Part shown: positions 25,412-38,002 of the stretch, in pieces
Layout of the letters: each line of letters begins with the position of its first letter
How positions within the stretch are numbered: position 1 is the stretch's first letter
Assembly: GCA_963922205.1 (NCBI GenBank)
Contig: CAWUHX010000022.1
Span: forward strand, 496,001 to 560,000
DNA from: Romanomermis culicivorax
Lineage: Eukaryota; Nematoda; Enoplea; Mermithida; Mermithidae
Direction: 5' to 3'
Length of the DNA stretch: 64,000 bases
Made by a program: the position numbers and the translations under genes
Notes under the pieces: generated by a model
The model's input: the letters and a program-made list of their open reading frames with translations, nothing else
What the model was told of the DNA's origin: nothing
Database searches by the model: none

Positions 25412-26310
25412 CAGGGCCGTGCCAAGGATTTTTGCAGCCCGGTGCGAAGTAGATTTTTGCGGCCCTATTTTTTAAAATTAGTAGGTATATACATCTATAC
25501 AGTCCTAAACGTCTATGCAGTCATTTTCACGTGAAATAAGTCTTAAATGGGAAATTCTATTGGTGTTGCACATCTCATATTGCAGAAAAAAGTTTTTTTC
25601 TTGCATCACGAATCAGGATACATAAAGAAATAGCAAGAATTTACCATGCTTCAGAATTCAGATGCCAAAATTGTTTGATTTTAAAAGCAAAAGAATAAGA
25701 CTGTGTATGTTGCGAAGAACCAATATGTATGTTATTCAAAAGATCATAACATGAACTTTCCTAAGCTGGAGCTCGATTTGATATCGCTTAAGGGGACAAA
25801 AGTAACAAGCGTTTGTACATTAGCAAAAAAGTTATGCGTGAAAAACTTTTAAAAATCACAAGTAAGGCAAAATGGAAGGCCGCAAAGATTAGTAAAAAAC
25901 AGCAGTAATCTACATACAATACAACATGAAGCTGGCGAGTATGATAACATTATAGGAAACAGTTAAATACGTGCTGAGATACATACAGACAAATGTGTAA
26001 AACTATCGATACAGACTTTACACAGTGAAACACAAAGGCGTGCTCCTGCCTTGTCGAGTACAGTATGACACCTATGTAAGCTAGTTCAGCTCAAGTTCTT
26101 GCGGCCCCTAGTGAATGATGAAACATCAAATTTTCTGTTACACAGAAGTGCACATTATTATTTTTATTCGTGTTCGCATTGTCCAGCATACATATAGTGT
26201 ACAATATATGTATACAAAGTACAAACTTAGGTCAGTTAAGTTTTTGCGGCCCCTAATTCTTTGCGGCCCGGTGCGGCTGTACCCTTCGCACCCCCCAAGG
26301 CACGGCTCTG
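25412..26310. mobile_element. hAT-like non-autonomous element I, 8-bp target duplication
   Basis: The 899-bp element starts CAGGGCCGTGCCAAGG and ends CCAAGGCACGGCTCTG. It is flanked by exact copies of TTAGTGTA (25404-25411 and 26311-26318). The 8-bp duplication and CAGRGCCGTGCC termini fit the hAT superfamily. The word TTGCGGCCC recurs inside both ends. No transposase reading frame is present. It inserted within a few bases of the right end of element H. Confidence 0.85.
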
Positions 26311-26318
26311 TTAGTGTA

Positions 26319-28190
26319 TCTGCGATGTTCCTGGCGAAAACTGAATTTCCAGATACGATAATCATGAAAGCAAGACAAGACTCAATAACTTGGGCATATA
26401 CGTTCTTAGCATCATTCAATGGTGGGGCAGAAATTTTGCGTGTTTGAGTAATGAGGTCTGCAGGAGTTGATAAGAGTTTGATTCAACGTATTCGCCTGAT
26501 ACTCAGTGATCTTTACACGCCCGGCTCACTGCAGCTCATGATGGGAGGAAGTGAATAGGTAGACCAGAGAATATTACCTGCTGGTCTTTTTAAGAACGCT
26601 GTAATGATGCAACTGCTGGCACCACAAATTAGACGCGTATGCGTGTGCAAAAGTTGTGTGAATGAAATCGTAAAAAAGCAAAGACATAGTAACAACAACG
26701 AAAAATATGCACTTTTTAACTTAAGGTGGTCGATTAGCCTGCTTTAACCATGAGCAAATAAACAATGGCGCCTTTTTATCTGGCTTTATAAGCCCGAATA
26801 GACAATCCTAGATAACCGAAAAAATGGAAAGCCAAATACAAAACGACCATCAGAATCATGTCTTTATTGAAATTGGCCTACAAAAAAGGAAACGTATTAA
26901 TGCACCACAAAATATATGGAGGATTAATCGAAGGGTGAAACTTTTTCACTAGAAATTGCACAATCAAAGCTTATGGATCATATTAGGGGTAAAAGATTGG
27001 AAAACACAAGAAAAATTACTGCCTCCTGGGCTTTATGCCGTCAATTATCGGGGACTTTTATTTGGGTTGGGTTCAGATAATAAAACTATCGAACATTAAG
27101 AAATATGGAAATTGTTTAACACTCCGAGCTCGTGTTGTGCATTGTCAGTTTAGTTGATCTCCTGGTGGTTTCCAAACTGGTAGCAGATGCTTTATTTTTC
27201 TTCTTTATTTCGTAGATCGCGCATTTATTCTGCAAATGAGGTGTCAAGTTTCCAACTTTTTGATCCCAACGATTTGCAGATAAATTATTCTGAAATATGT
27301 GCATGGTTGTACCATTTTCCTCCTTAAATTCAACAATTGCTTCAAATGTACCAGCTTTCCTATAACACTAGAAAGTAAGTACGCATATAGCTCAAAATTG
27401 CAACAACTCCTTTAATCCTTGTGGTGAGAATTTCGCATATTTTCCAAACATAAATTTTTTATTTGTACGCCCACCGATCCTGACTACCCTGCTGAAATCT
27501 AGAAGAAACATTATGTAGAAATCGTAAATATTACAATATTGATAGCACACACTGGCATCGAAAGATATCGATCTTGCAGTGTTTTTGAGTATTAAAGTCT
27601 CAAACTCACTGAAATTCAAAAATTCGAGGTGATTCAGGCAAAAAACATCGTTTTTCATTTACAAAATGAGTCGTTGAGATTTTCGTTGTAATCTTGTTGG
27701 TCAGGGGCCGATTTTGATTGCGTATAAGTTATATCGTTTAATAGCAAATTACTTGCTGATTGGCATGCAAAACATTCTATCGAAATCGATGATCTATAGC
27801 AAAAATTGAGCATAAAGTCTGCAAGAATTTTTTGGCCCAGAATGATTGAACATTGGCTGCAGACAATATCACCGTGTTCACAAAGATCCATCGGATCAAT
27901 ATTTCGATACACTAAGGTCAATGGGCTAGTGAAACCACATGTGGCCGATTTTGACATGATCGCTCATGTTTATGTAAATTCTATTGAACGCAAATATAGC
28001 TGACAGGGAAACAATACAGTTGTGAAATTGCCCAGACAGCTAAGGGCAATGGTAAAAATGGACCGAGACGAATCTAACGACGAAATGAATTCTATATTTG
28101 CGTGGATATTGAAATTTCAAGAGACACTTTCTGTAAAAATCAGCGCGAGGTCGGATAAAGTTACCTTAACACACAAGCTGTTCAGTTTTT
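26319..28190. other. Intergenic stretch, no gene recognised
   Basis: Frames on the - strand at 27392-27658 and 27655-27957 are open, but I recognise no family. The second has several cysteines and could be a relic exon. No splice structure or repeat was established. Confidence 0.3.
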
Positions 28191-28194
28191 GACG

Positions 28195-29850
28195 TTGATT
28201 ATCATGGCAATAATTATTTTACACAAAAATCATTTGTCACAGAGTTATGGGCATATAAATTTACGAAAATTTGCATAAAATTGCAAAAATGGTTGACGTA
28301 CCGTTCTGGCAGTTTGCATTATACTTTGTTCGGTTTTTTTAAAATGAAAGAGTAGGTGTTGTGTTACAACCTTATGCTATATTCAATGCAAAAAGTTATA
28401 CATCAATTTTTTTATGAACAAAAGAACGCAAATTCTAAAATTTATCAATCAAAATTTCACACATTTTGGCCTACAGTAACCCAAATATGTTCGATGAGCA
28501 AAAAATAAAAAAACAAAAGTACCTTTTATTGAGCTATAGTACTTCAAAATATAACACCTCATTAACATTGTAGTTTTAGTCAGAATAAATATTGGTACAA
28601 ACGTACATGCACATAGGCATGTATGGACCCCAAGCAGATTTTGATTGACCCTCGGCAGAGTCATGCTGATCCCCAGCAGATTCGATCAACTAGCATTGAT
28701 AAGGAAGATGATGAAGGAAAACGAGAAAAAATGGAAAGATGTCATAAAAATGAAAATAATAACGGTGTTTCTAAGCAAAGCATAATTGATGTCAAGGGAG
28801 TATTATTAAAACTTTAAAAATTGTTGACCATGGGAATAATTTCACATATTTTACTAATATAGATGGAAGAATATGATACTTAGATATCAGAAGATCGATC
28901 TTCCTCTCATCAAGATACCAAACAAATTTGCACCGTATCCTCTGTCCAGCCTGACCCCCAACAGAATTTATATGGTGTGCATTTATGGCTAAGTTAATAA
29001 CTATTCTGCTGCCGAAAACATACCTACAAACCAAAATATTTTAAAGCTCATATTTTTTACATCAGGAATTGCTTTTGCGAAATTTATCAAATTATAAACT
29101 GTGTGCAAGAAAACCAAAATAATTACGTGCAAAAAACATCTTGAAAAATCTGAGTCCACGTGCGACAGGGTCAAGACTGCAGAAAATCGTCGGTGTTTCC
29201 AAGAAAATCCTCTGAGAATCTGAACCAAATCACATAATTGGTGTAACTTGATGCGCTAGGAACGAAATTGATATTCATTTCATCTGAAAATCAAAACTCA
29301 CTTAGCTACAGTAAGGCAAAAGTTGACAATTTTCAATTTTTTCGAATTTTGACATGTACGTCTTTCAACTTTTGCAAGTTCAAGTATGTCACACATCGTG
29401 TTCTGGAAATCTACCCAATACTAGGCCAATCGATGGGCCACAATTGGTTGTAGAATTCATTAGTGTAAAGTATTAATTAAGAATACGGTGATGCTCGAGA
29501 CATCAAATTTTAAGAGCAAGTTAAAGCTCAGAGGCACCAAAAAATTCCCTATACAATAGATAGTTTACGATGTCTTTTACCCGCTGACAAAAAAATTACG
29601 GAAATTGATGTACTGCTAGAGGGTCGCTGGACTTGTAGTATAAATACCATCTTATAATCGCATTTTCTGATAATTGTGACCCCAATTGTGGAAGAATCAC
29701 AGCTTGTTAAATTTCAAAAATGGGACATTGGAAAAAGTTTTGTATGCAAAATATTAATGTAATGCTCATCATGCATAAAAATTAAGAATCGTATAGCTAC
29801 AGTACCCAAAAGCTGGGAATTTTCGCATTTTTTGGCCTTTATCGGTCTAT
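28195..29850 (+). repeat. Left arm of a large inverted duplication
   Basis: Several blocks here recur as reverse complements at 38003-39390. Examples are the segment around 29720-29850 (TAATGTAATGCTCATCATGC), the one around 29370-29450 (GTTCTGGAAATCTACCCAAT), the one around 28630-28790 (CAATCTGCTTGGGGTC in inverse), and the one around 28210-28290 (GGCAATAATTATTTTACACA). They appear in reversed order, so this is one inverted structure with indels, about 8 kb apart. Non-coding. Part of the segment is repeated again at 30030-30180. Confidence 0.7.
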
Positions 29851-30029
29851 TTACGAGACTTGAAACGTATTGGCCTGGACATGACCTAGCTTTATGATTG
29901 AACATTTATTAGATGTGGAATACAATGCTCTTTAATGTGGTATAAACATTTTTTTCTTATTTTGCATTTTAAACTTTTCAACGAGATTTAAAATGTTGAA
30001 AATAAGGGGATAAAAATGGTTAAAAAGCT

Positions 30030-30240
30030 GATGGTTTCCACAGTAATGACTATTTCTACTGCTAAAGTCCAAAAGAACTGAAAACTTCCTCATGCAGTGC
30101 ATAGTTCACCATGTCTTCTAGTTGCCCACGAAAAATGATAAAACTTCATGTACTGCTATGGGGTTAAATCTGCAAAAAACAGCTAACTATTTTATTTGAT
30201 AAATTTCGATTTTCAATTCTTGATCAACAAACGTTAGCTT
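30030..30240. repeat. Extra diverged copy of part of the 28-39 kb repeat
   Basis: GTGCATAGTTCACCATGTCT and TTCATGTACTGCTATGGGGT match in order the segment near 29560-29630 (ATAGTTTACGATGTCTTTTA, TTGATGTACTGCTAGAGGGT), in the same orientation. The copy is diverged and lacks clear ends. Confidence 0.5.
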
Positions 30241-30517
30241 TTCTGGAACTTTTATGTCTCAGCTTAGAAGTTTTTGCACTGTTAGTTCATCTTTGGAAAC
30301 TGTCCTGTTTTATGCATCAGTCTGAATATCGTTACAGGGTCAAACTCTTATTTGAGACAAGGTCATTCATCAAACTTTCTTGGCAGAGACTTCTTTTGCT
30401 GTGGCATGAGCATGTTCTTTGACTTTTGAGTGCTCATTCCTATCCTACAATATTTGTGCGCCCTACAGTGCAGATTTCTTCTAATGCTTTTAGAGGATGT
30501 GCGATTAATAGCGTCAA

Positions 30518-31236
30518 TAGTGGTGGACGCAGGAATTTTTTAAGGGGGCGGAATTTTTTTTAAAATTTTTATATTTTTGTTAAATTACTTGCATCGACAT
30601 ACGAACGATTTTTTTGATTTAGAAAGATCAGACGTTACAATAAAAAATATCAAATAATCGAGCCGATTAAATGATTGGCGGAAAAATTGTTGGATTATAT
30701 CACTATCTGAAACGCTGGAAAATGAACCTTCACAACGTTGAGAAATAAATTAAAATCAAATTAATAAAATGTAATTCGTTCCTTATTCTGGCGCGAATAT
30801 CCTTGAATAGAAACTCTAAAATTCCAGAATGATGGCTTCAATCTTTAACATCTATAAATGCAAAAGTTCATGTTGGAAAAATTTATAGAATTACAAGGCC
30901 AGAGACAAAACATTGAGAGAATTGATAAAAAATCTTAATTTTCGGTGAAATATTGACTGTAATTAATTACAAAATGAGACGACGTCTTTCATTTGATGGA
31001 AACTGTTGACGGTTAATTAGTAAGTGGAAGTAGATATGCTAACGGCCACGTCTGACAGAAAATAATTATTATTATACCCATGGCCGGCGCGAAGCGCAGG
31101 AAAATTTTGAGATCTTGACTTTCTAAAGTTCACCAAAATGCATCTTTTCGGTTTTGAGTTCCTCTTGAACCATAATATTGATAATGAGTTTGGGGGAGCG
31201 GCCGCCCCCCCCGCCCCCGCCCTAAGTCCGCCACTG
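30518..31236. mobile_element. hAT-like non-autonomous element J
   Basis: The 719-bp element starts TAGTGGTGGACGCAGG and ends CCTAAGTCCGCCACTG. It is flanked by AGCGTCAA (30510-30517) and AGCTTCAA (31237-31244), an 8-bp duplication with one mismatch. The termini (CAGTGGCGGA type) and duplication length fit the hAT superfamily. The right end carries a C-rich run (about 31200-31221). No transposase frame is present. Confidence 0.8.
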
Positions 31237-31244
31237 AGCTTCAA

Positions 31245-32129
31245 ACGGACAGTTTCATTTTAAGTGCACCAACAAGAATTTATTCACTGTGCAATTGCTT
31301 TTGGTGGAGTTAAAGGTACAATATTAATCCAAGGTTGACTCGAATATCCTGCATTCTAAAAGACGTATAGGTGCTCAAAGTCAAATAATGTGTAAAGCGT
31401 TCAAACAAAGCAGAAGCAGATTTTACAAGAAAAATTGATGAAGGAATTCACCTCAAACAAAAAGTTGACGCTGAAATGATTACCAGACTTATGTGCCAAG
31501 CTTGAGTTTTCCAAAGAGGAGTTTCTAACAATGCAACAAGTTGCAAGTTTCTGGTCATCGGAAAAAGGTCAGTCGCCTTCCTGAAAACAGAGAGCCCTAC
31601 TACTATCCTATTGAAGCAGACGATTTAGGTAAGGAGAAGCAGAAGATATGACTGGACTGAAGTATATGACGCGAAGTAGTTTCTTAGGAGCCTATTTCCT
31701 TCAAAAGATTCTAATGCGTGCTCTTCTATTTATGCTCATTTCCAATGCTTTACTATCCTTTAATCTGAAACATAAAATTACAAGGAAAGCTAATTTTTGT
31801 TGATGGAAAATTGCAAATCAAACTTTATCGACAAGAATAAGATAGCAGTTTTTTGTAGATTTAACCCCTAGCGGTACGTGAATTTTTTAATTTTTTGCAG
31901 GCATTTAGGCGAAGCCGCGCGGTCCCACTTTCGAAGTTCGACTGAAACGAAATTTTCGAACAATTCGTGAGTTATAAAGCTGTAATATATTGTTGCTGCT
32001 ATAGCGTACTGATGCATACTATAACATCTGTATATGCAGTTCAATCATATTTTTTACATGAATAGTGAATTATGACACTTTTCAAGTATTATTTTATCAA
32101 GCCTCTTAATAATACATGCACAACATAGA
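31245..32129. other. Intergenic stretch, no gene recognised
   Basis: Nothing coding was identified. Near 31905-31930 a short GCCGCGCGGTCCCACTTTCG word recalls the CGCG-rich ends of element G, but no element could be delimited. Confidence 0.3.
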
Positions 32130-32530
32130 AATTCTGTGGGTGCTCAGCCAGTGCAAGCAGCATGTTTTTCTAACATCCAAGCAGCATGTTCTTCAACATA
32201 TATTAGCCAAATATGTGAAATTATTTGCTTGGTCAGCATTTTTTAAAGTTTCAACACTATTTCTTTGAATCAAGTATTCGTTTGGAGAGATCATTTAACT
32301 ACGGTATCATTTTCATTCATGATGATTTTCTCTTCTCTCTTGATCATTTTTTCATTCGTCATCTTCTGAATCATTGCAGGGGGGTCAGATCTCCTGGGGG
32401 TCGATACCCTCAAAACCCTCTCCACGTGCATGTATGCTACATTCGGAAAAAATTCATCCTACATTCTAAAAAATCCATGATTGACAAGTTTTGGCCATGC
32501 ACACAGAAATTTTCCCAGTGAAGTGTTTTC
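32130..32530. repeat. Third copy of part of the 28-39 kb repeat
   Basis: The stretch from about 32270 to 32450 parallels 38720-38920. A pyrimidine-rich run with TTCATTTTTAT-like words is followed by a GGGGGTC or GGTCAGCAAG region and then CACGTGCATGTATGCT. The orientation matches the right arm. This shows the inverted arms belong to a dispersed repeat family rather than being a unique pair. Confidence 0.5.
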
Positions 32531-32599
32531 TGTAATTTTATCCCAGAGGTATTATTAATGAAGTTTTCAGAAATAGATTTTCAGTAGGATTGAAAATAT

Positions 32600-32809
32600 G
32601 TATAGTTCGTTTTTATGAAATGTTTGTAAATTGAAAATTGACAAAAAATGGACCGCCCTCAAAGTGTTTTACACAAACCGTTTACTATAGGATTTTTGGC
32701 GTGAAAAAATCGTGAGGATCAGTTGAGCAGACTCTAAATTATAGAAATATAAAATGATACTTGCTTTCCACTTTTTTACCTACAAGCATTCTTAGAAAAA
32801 GCGACTATA
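32600..32809. mobile_element. MITE, CTATAGTCTG family, copy in the 32-kb region
   Basis: The left end reads TATAGTTCGTTTTTATGAAA and the right end ACAAGCATTCTTAGAAAAAG CGACTATA. Interior blocks GACCGCCCTCAAAGTGTTTT and TTGCTTTCCACTTTTTTACC match the family. Confidence 0.65.
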
Positions 32810-32814
32810 AGTTT

Positions 32815-33101
32815 TGTTGTGATTCCAATTTACAATGGAGATATGAATGTGAAAAAATTATTAATACGCAAAGTAGGTGTAAACACGTTTCGACGGCCTG
32901 ATATTGTCTTAGCAATAAGCCAAGTGCAATTAGCAGCTCCAAAAAGGATAAAAAACAAGAGTCTGGCAAATTTTTCGAGAAAGTTTTTATTCAGAGTGCA
33001 AAATCCGAAAGTAAAAAACCGCACGCCGCCGCACGGCGAAGTATGACAAGGCACCGCGCGGTCGCGCGGTACCTCGCGGTGATGTATGATAGGGCCTTAA
33101 G
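32815..33101. mobile_element. Right end of a CGCG-rich TIR element (G type)
   Basis: The terminus GATGTATGATAGGGCCTTAA faces right and is preceded by GCACCGCGCGGTCGCGCGGT-type words and by TTTGCACTCTGAATAAAAAC in inverse. This is the same arrangement as the left end of element G at 36.9 kb. No left terminus was found. The MITE at 32600-32809 may have replaced it. Confidence 0.55.
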
Positions 33102-33523
33102 GTTATCGGTCTTTTTGAGCTTCTGCAGTGGGTGTAGTAATTTTTAGGAAAAACCCAGCTTTTTAAACATTTTTGTCGTCTCATTTTCAACACTTCAAAA
33201 CTTGCTGAAAAGTGTAAAATGCAAAATAGAGAGAAAAAACATTTATACTATGTTATAGAACGTTGTATTTTGCATCTAATGAAGGTTCAACCATAAAGTT
33301 AGGTAATACATCTTTTTTTTGACGACTTTTTATCCTGAAAGAGCAAAATAAAGCATGCACAAAAATTAACTTTAAGACGACCCTAAAAAAATAATTTACG
33401 CCGGAAGCGATGTTATGCAATTAAATAAGCACGACCTGATTTTTAAATAATGATTGACGAACGAAAAGTAAAACACATTTTGTATGAATCGAAAAATATA
33501 TGGTAAGGAATTCAAAAATTAAT
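33102..33523. other. Short intervening stretch, possibly the LINE 3' end
   Basis: This lies downstream of the LINE stop codon on the - strand. It is AT-rich, with no clear poly(A) tail or target duplication recognised. Confidence 0.3.
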
Positions 33524-36500
33524 TCAAAAATGAATCACAGGTTTATCAAGCTTACTAATTTTCACAATCTTATGCTTCAAAAAGTAATTCTCAAAAGCTT
33601 TTTGGTCCATGATTTCAAAAAGTCGAAGCACAGTTTTTTGCATATTTTTCCTAAACAATTCCCAAATATCTACCAAACTATCATTCTTTTCATACCGTTG
33701 TCTCGTCAGCCATATACAATTTTGTGCCATATGTAAAACAATATTGGCCACAGTCAGTTGTTCCTCACTACAAGAATCTAGTTTCAAACCAAAGACAAAA
33801 TTCAGTATATTTACTTTGAAATTTTTATAATTTTTTTTCAAGAGTTGTACAATCTTTACCCAAAAATCTGTCAGTCTTGGACATAAGACTATTATGTGCA
33901 AAACATCTTCTTTACAGGACTCATTTTGTGATATACAAAATTTACAGTTTGGATCTTTGTAGTTATTCATATGATTAATTTTGGATCTAGTCAGAAGTAA
34001 CCGGTGTACAATTGCAAAATGAAGATTTCTTGTACCACCATCCAAAAATTTGCACTTTGATAAGCTTAAAAGTTTATTTATATCCAATAAACTTTCATTT
34101 AAATTTATTACCCAATAGGACATTGGCTTTTCATTGGTCAGATTTCCTTTTCTAATACAAAAATACAACAGTTTTGTGGTTACTTTATTCAAACTGATCA
34201 CTTTATTATTCAAGATAACTTCATTTTTATCTGTGTATCTGAGACCAGTTTTAATTTCTGCTAATCTAATTTTTTTGTACAATTCTGGAACATTTAGTGT
34301 GTTCAATTGCCTTTTAGAAGTATTTCTATCTTTTTCATAAAAGTATTCAAAAATTTGCATGTTCGTCATTTTCAACCTTCTGTATCTAAGTAAAAGCATC
34401 AAGCTCATGGCTTTAATTTTCGCAGGAACATCAGTAAGATTTATGCCTCCCAATTCTACAGGTAGTTTTAACGTTTTAGTTGCAACAAAACTCCCTTGGC
34501 TAGATGTTGCCCAAATGAAACTTGCAGAAGATCGTTCAATGTTTTTTACGAAACCTGGTGAGACCTTACAAAAAATGGATGCATACCATAACTTGGAGAG
34601 ACAATACGTATCAATTATTTTTGCTCGTGCATAATAGGAAACATTCAAACTAATAGTTTTTGTTTTAATCTTCTCAAATTCGTGAGAAATACCATTAAGG
34701 TTTTCTAGACTGCTAGTGCCTAGTTTATCGAAATAGATTCCATAAATTTTAATCTTTTCTACAATAAATTCTTTATAAATATCGGGAACCTGGATATTTA
34801 TAGCATTGCCAAAAAGTAAAATTTTTGTCTTTGCTTTTTTTAGAAATGCACCACTAATCTTTTGGAACATTTCATATATTTGAAAGATTCTTTGTACAGA
34901 TTGAAAATCTCCAACAAAGAAGTTTGTGTCATCAGCATAATTGCATAGTTTTACTGATTGGCTTAAAATTTTTATTCCATTAACTGAAATATCCCTTCTA
35001 ATAAAATTACAAAGTACCTCAGAAGCCAAAACATAGATTAAAGCTGAAAGTGGACAACCTAGCCTAATTCCTCGACCGATTTTAAAAGGGAACGTTTCAT
35101 AACCATTAATCAATAAAGACGAAGTTACATATCCACTTTTGTATATCATTTTTATCCACCTTATAAATTTTGAACTAAAATTAAAATACTCTAATGTTCA
35201 AAATACAAAATGCCATTCTATTATATCAGGAGCAGACATTTGATCCACTGAAAGTAAAATTCCAGTTAGGTCTTTCTCATTTACATAATTGATTGCACTG
35301 TAAATGATATTCAAGCCATCTCTAATGTCTCTTCCTTGTACTGCACATGTTTGATTTTGATGAACAATTTTAGGCATAACTTTTTTAAGACGATTAACAA
35401 GAATTTTTGCCAAAATTTTATATTCAACATTTAACATGGAAATTGGTCTCCAATTGCTTCTCTCAGTTTTGTCTCTATTGTTTCCTTTATAAATTTGAGA
35501 GATGATACTGTGATACATAGACTCACAAAGTTTACCTTCTTTAAACATGGTCATGTAAACATTTTTTAAAACAGGAACTAGTTGATCCAAAAATTTTAGA
35601 TAAAATTCTATAGGGAGACCATCACTACCTGGAGACTTTCCCTTTTTAAAGGATTTTATAGCAAGTTTTACTTCAGTTTCAGAGATGTCTTTTTCAAAAT
35701 CTTGATTGTCACTTTTGTCTACTGTATTAGGAGGCTTGACATCAAAGAAGGAAGTCTTCTTATTTGTGTCCTCAATAGTTCATGTATAAAGTGTACAATA
35801 CTGATTATTGAATTCGCTTAAGACTTCCAACTGATCTTCCAAAAGAGTACCATCTTGCTTTTAAATGCTAGATATTATCCTATTTTCAGCAGATCTCTTT
35901 TGCAACATTTTTTCTGTTGCAAGAGAAACTCTATCGGAGAGAATATCTTGGTAATGTGTTTTCCTTAATTTGGCTTTAATGTCAGATTTAGTTAAAATTT
36001 TAAATTCATTTTTACTCTCTTTCAAAGATTTCAAAAATTCAAGATTTCCTTGTCTTTCCCTTATTCTGTCTTGTAGCATATTTTTTATTTTCTCAAGTTT
36101 TATTTTTTTCTGACACAAAATTTTTTGTTGTTGCCTTTTAATTCGGGCAAATTCCCATTTGAAATCAACTTTAAAATTTCCCCATTTATCCAGTGAATTT
36201 TCAGCAGACTCACTGTTTACTCTATTCAAAAGCTTTAAAAAGTACTTTTGATCAACTCATTCAACTTTTGATCTTTTGTTTCTGAAAGACTTATATCCAT
36301 TTTCCAAAAGGATAGACCAATTTTGACATCAAGAAATTTTGTGTTAAATTTGATAACAAAACATTTATGATCATTAATTGTATAATCAATTACACTGTGT
36401 GACTTGTAGGCATCAGAAAGTGGTCGACTTGAATAAATTCTATCAATTCGAGAACCAGTTTTATGAGCATGTGAAACATGGGTGAACAACTTTAACTTTG

Positions 36501-36900
36501 GGTTATGAAATCTAAAAACATCCAAGAGATTCAATTTATTTTTAATCAACTCAAAAATATCGGCACCAGTTTCTTCTTGCTTAGAATTTCTTAAGGAATT
36601 TCGATTTAGATCTCTATTTTCAACAAAATTAAAATTACCTGGTACTAAAATTTCATCATGATGTCGAAAATTAGTCGAAATGTCCTGGTAGAGTTTCTCA
36701 TAAAACGGTTTTCTTTGAGTTTCATTTGCTGGAGCATAAAGTACCAATATATAAAAAACGTTTTCCTCAACTTTGCAGATAAAAGCAAAAGCTCGACCTT
36801 TAATTTCAAAAATTTTTCTCTCAATTTTCAGTCTGGAAGAAAGATTCACTAACAAAGCTATTCCTGCAGAATGTTCAAAAGGTGAAAAAGGCCCTGTCAC
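33524..36900 (-). pseudogene. Broken L1/Tx1-like LINE polyprotein (endonuclease-RT)
   Basis: Four - strand segments make one LINE ORF2 broken by frame changes. At 36235-36900 is the AP-like endonuclease (EHSAGIALLVNL, LYAPANETQRKPFYEKL, VPGNFNFVEN, SRIDRIYSS, NDHKCF), without its N-terminal part. At 35861-36229 is a lysine-rich linker. At 35198-35640 is the RT start (GKSPGSDGLPIEFY, SNWRPISMLNVEYKILAK). At 33524-35149 is the rest of RT (GIRLGCPLSALIYVLASE, NYADDTNFFV) and a C-terminal cysteine/histidine region (NCKFCISQNESCKEDVLHII). The FADDT-like box and C-terminal CCHC-like region point to the L1/Tx1 group. The reverse transcriptase A box reads VDQMSAPD, and the endonuclease GDFN and SDH motifs read PGNFN and NDH, so several catalytic motifs are altered. 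The 5' end stops where element G begins. Confidence 0.8.
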
Positions 36901-37982
36901 TTGGCCACCAGGTACCGCGCGGCGCCGCTTTTTCTATTCATACTAACAAGCGGTACCGCGCGGCACCGCGCGTCGTCGCGCTGTGCCTTGTCATACTTTA
37001 CCGCGCGGTACCGCGCGGCGCCTTACGGCGCCGCTTTTTTACTTTTGGATTTTGCTCTTGTCAAAAAATGTATATTGCTCGTCTCGACAAATGCGAAATA
37101 CAAAAAATACGAAAAAGATGAAAAAAACCGAGAAAGTCGAAAAATAAAAAGCGCAAAAGAAAAATCAAATCAATCATTCCTGCACGGTGTAGATAGAAGC
37201 TTGCAAAAAGCCTAGTCTAAAGATTTGGGCTCTTGCTTCAATTTGCTTCTCATTCCAACGATTAATAGGTCTTGAATTGCTAAGAAGTATCAATTTATAT
37301 AAATTAATTTTAAAAAATTGAATATATATACACGATTATTCATTCACATATGTGCTATATACAGGATTCAGATCTGATCTGGGTCCGGTCGGACCTGCTG
37401 TTTAGGACCCAGATTCAAAGTCGATCCATTCTTTCCCTAGTATTCGGGAAATCGGGGCGTTCAGGGAATAGGAACTAATGAATTTTTCGGGGAAATAGGA
37501 AATTTATTCATTATTCGGGGAATCGGGACCTACAGGGAATATAGATTTTCGGACAATCGGGATATTTGCGGAAAAGGGACGTTGGGGGAATAAAGACACA
37601 ATCAAAATGTGTGAGTACACTTGCTATAGGAATATATGTACACCTACTTTGGATATTCATAATTTTTACACATTAATGTCTTCATTGCAAATTAAGTGAT
37701 CAACTTCAAAGTAAATCTCATTGAAAATTGAATAATCAATTTGGTAAAATATTTTGGAAAGTGTCAGAATTCACCATTCAAGTGAAAATTATCATTCAAC
37801 TACATGTATGGATGTCACAGTATGCAAGAATATGTTACAACAACAGTATGCTGCAACTTTACAACACATAACTTGTGCGAAAATTTCGTTTCAGTTGAAA
37901 CTTGATGGCGGCGCCTCAAAAGTTACAAAAACCTATTCATACTTCAAACGTGGTACCGCGCGGTGAAGTATGACAGGGCCTT
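36888..37982. mobile_element. About 1.1-kb TIR element G with GGTACCGCGCGG words
   Basis: The left terminus AAGGCCCTGTCACTTGG and the right terminus GGTGAAGTATGACAGGGCCTT are inverses. The left subterminal region holds several copies of GGTACCGCGCGGCGCCG-type words, and the right end holds one. An A-type element end (37.4-37.6 kb) lies within. There is no transposase frame. It interrupts or abuts the LINE. The LINE 5' part does not continue on its other side. Confidence 0.65.
37430..37605. mobile_element. Solitary right end of a B-type TIR element (F)
   Basis: Repeated words such as TTCGGGGAATCGGGAC lead to a terminus AAAGACACAATC, the right-end pattern of elements A and B (GATACAA or GACACAA). 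No left partner was found. It lies inside element G. Confidence 0.45.
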
Positions 37983-38002
37983 AAGTATTGCAAACAGACA
38001 GA

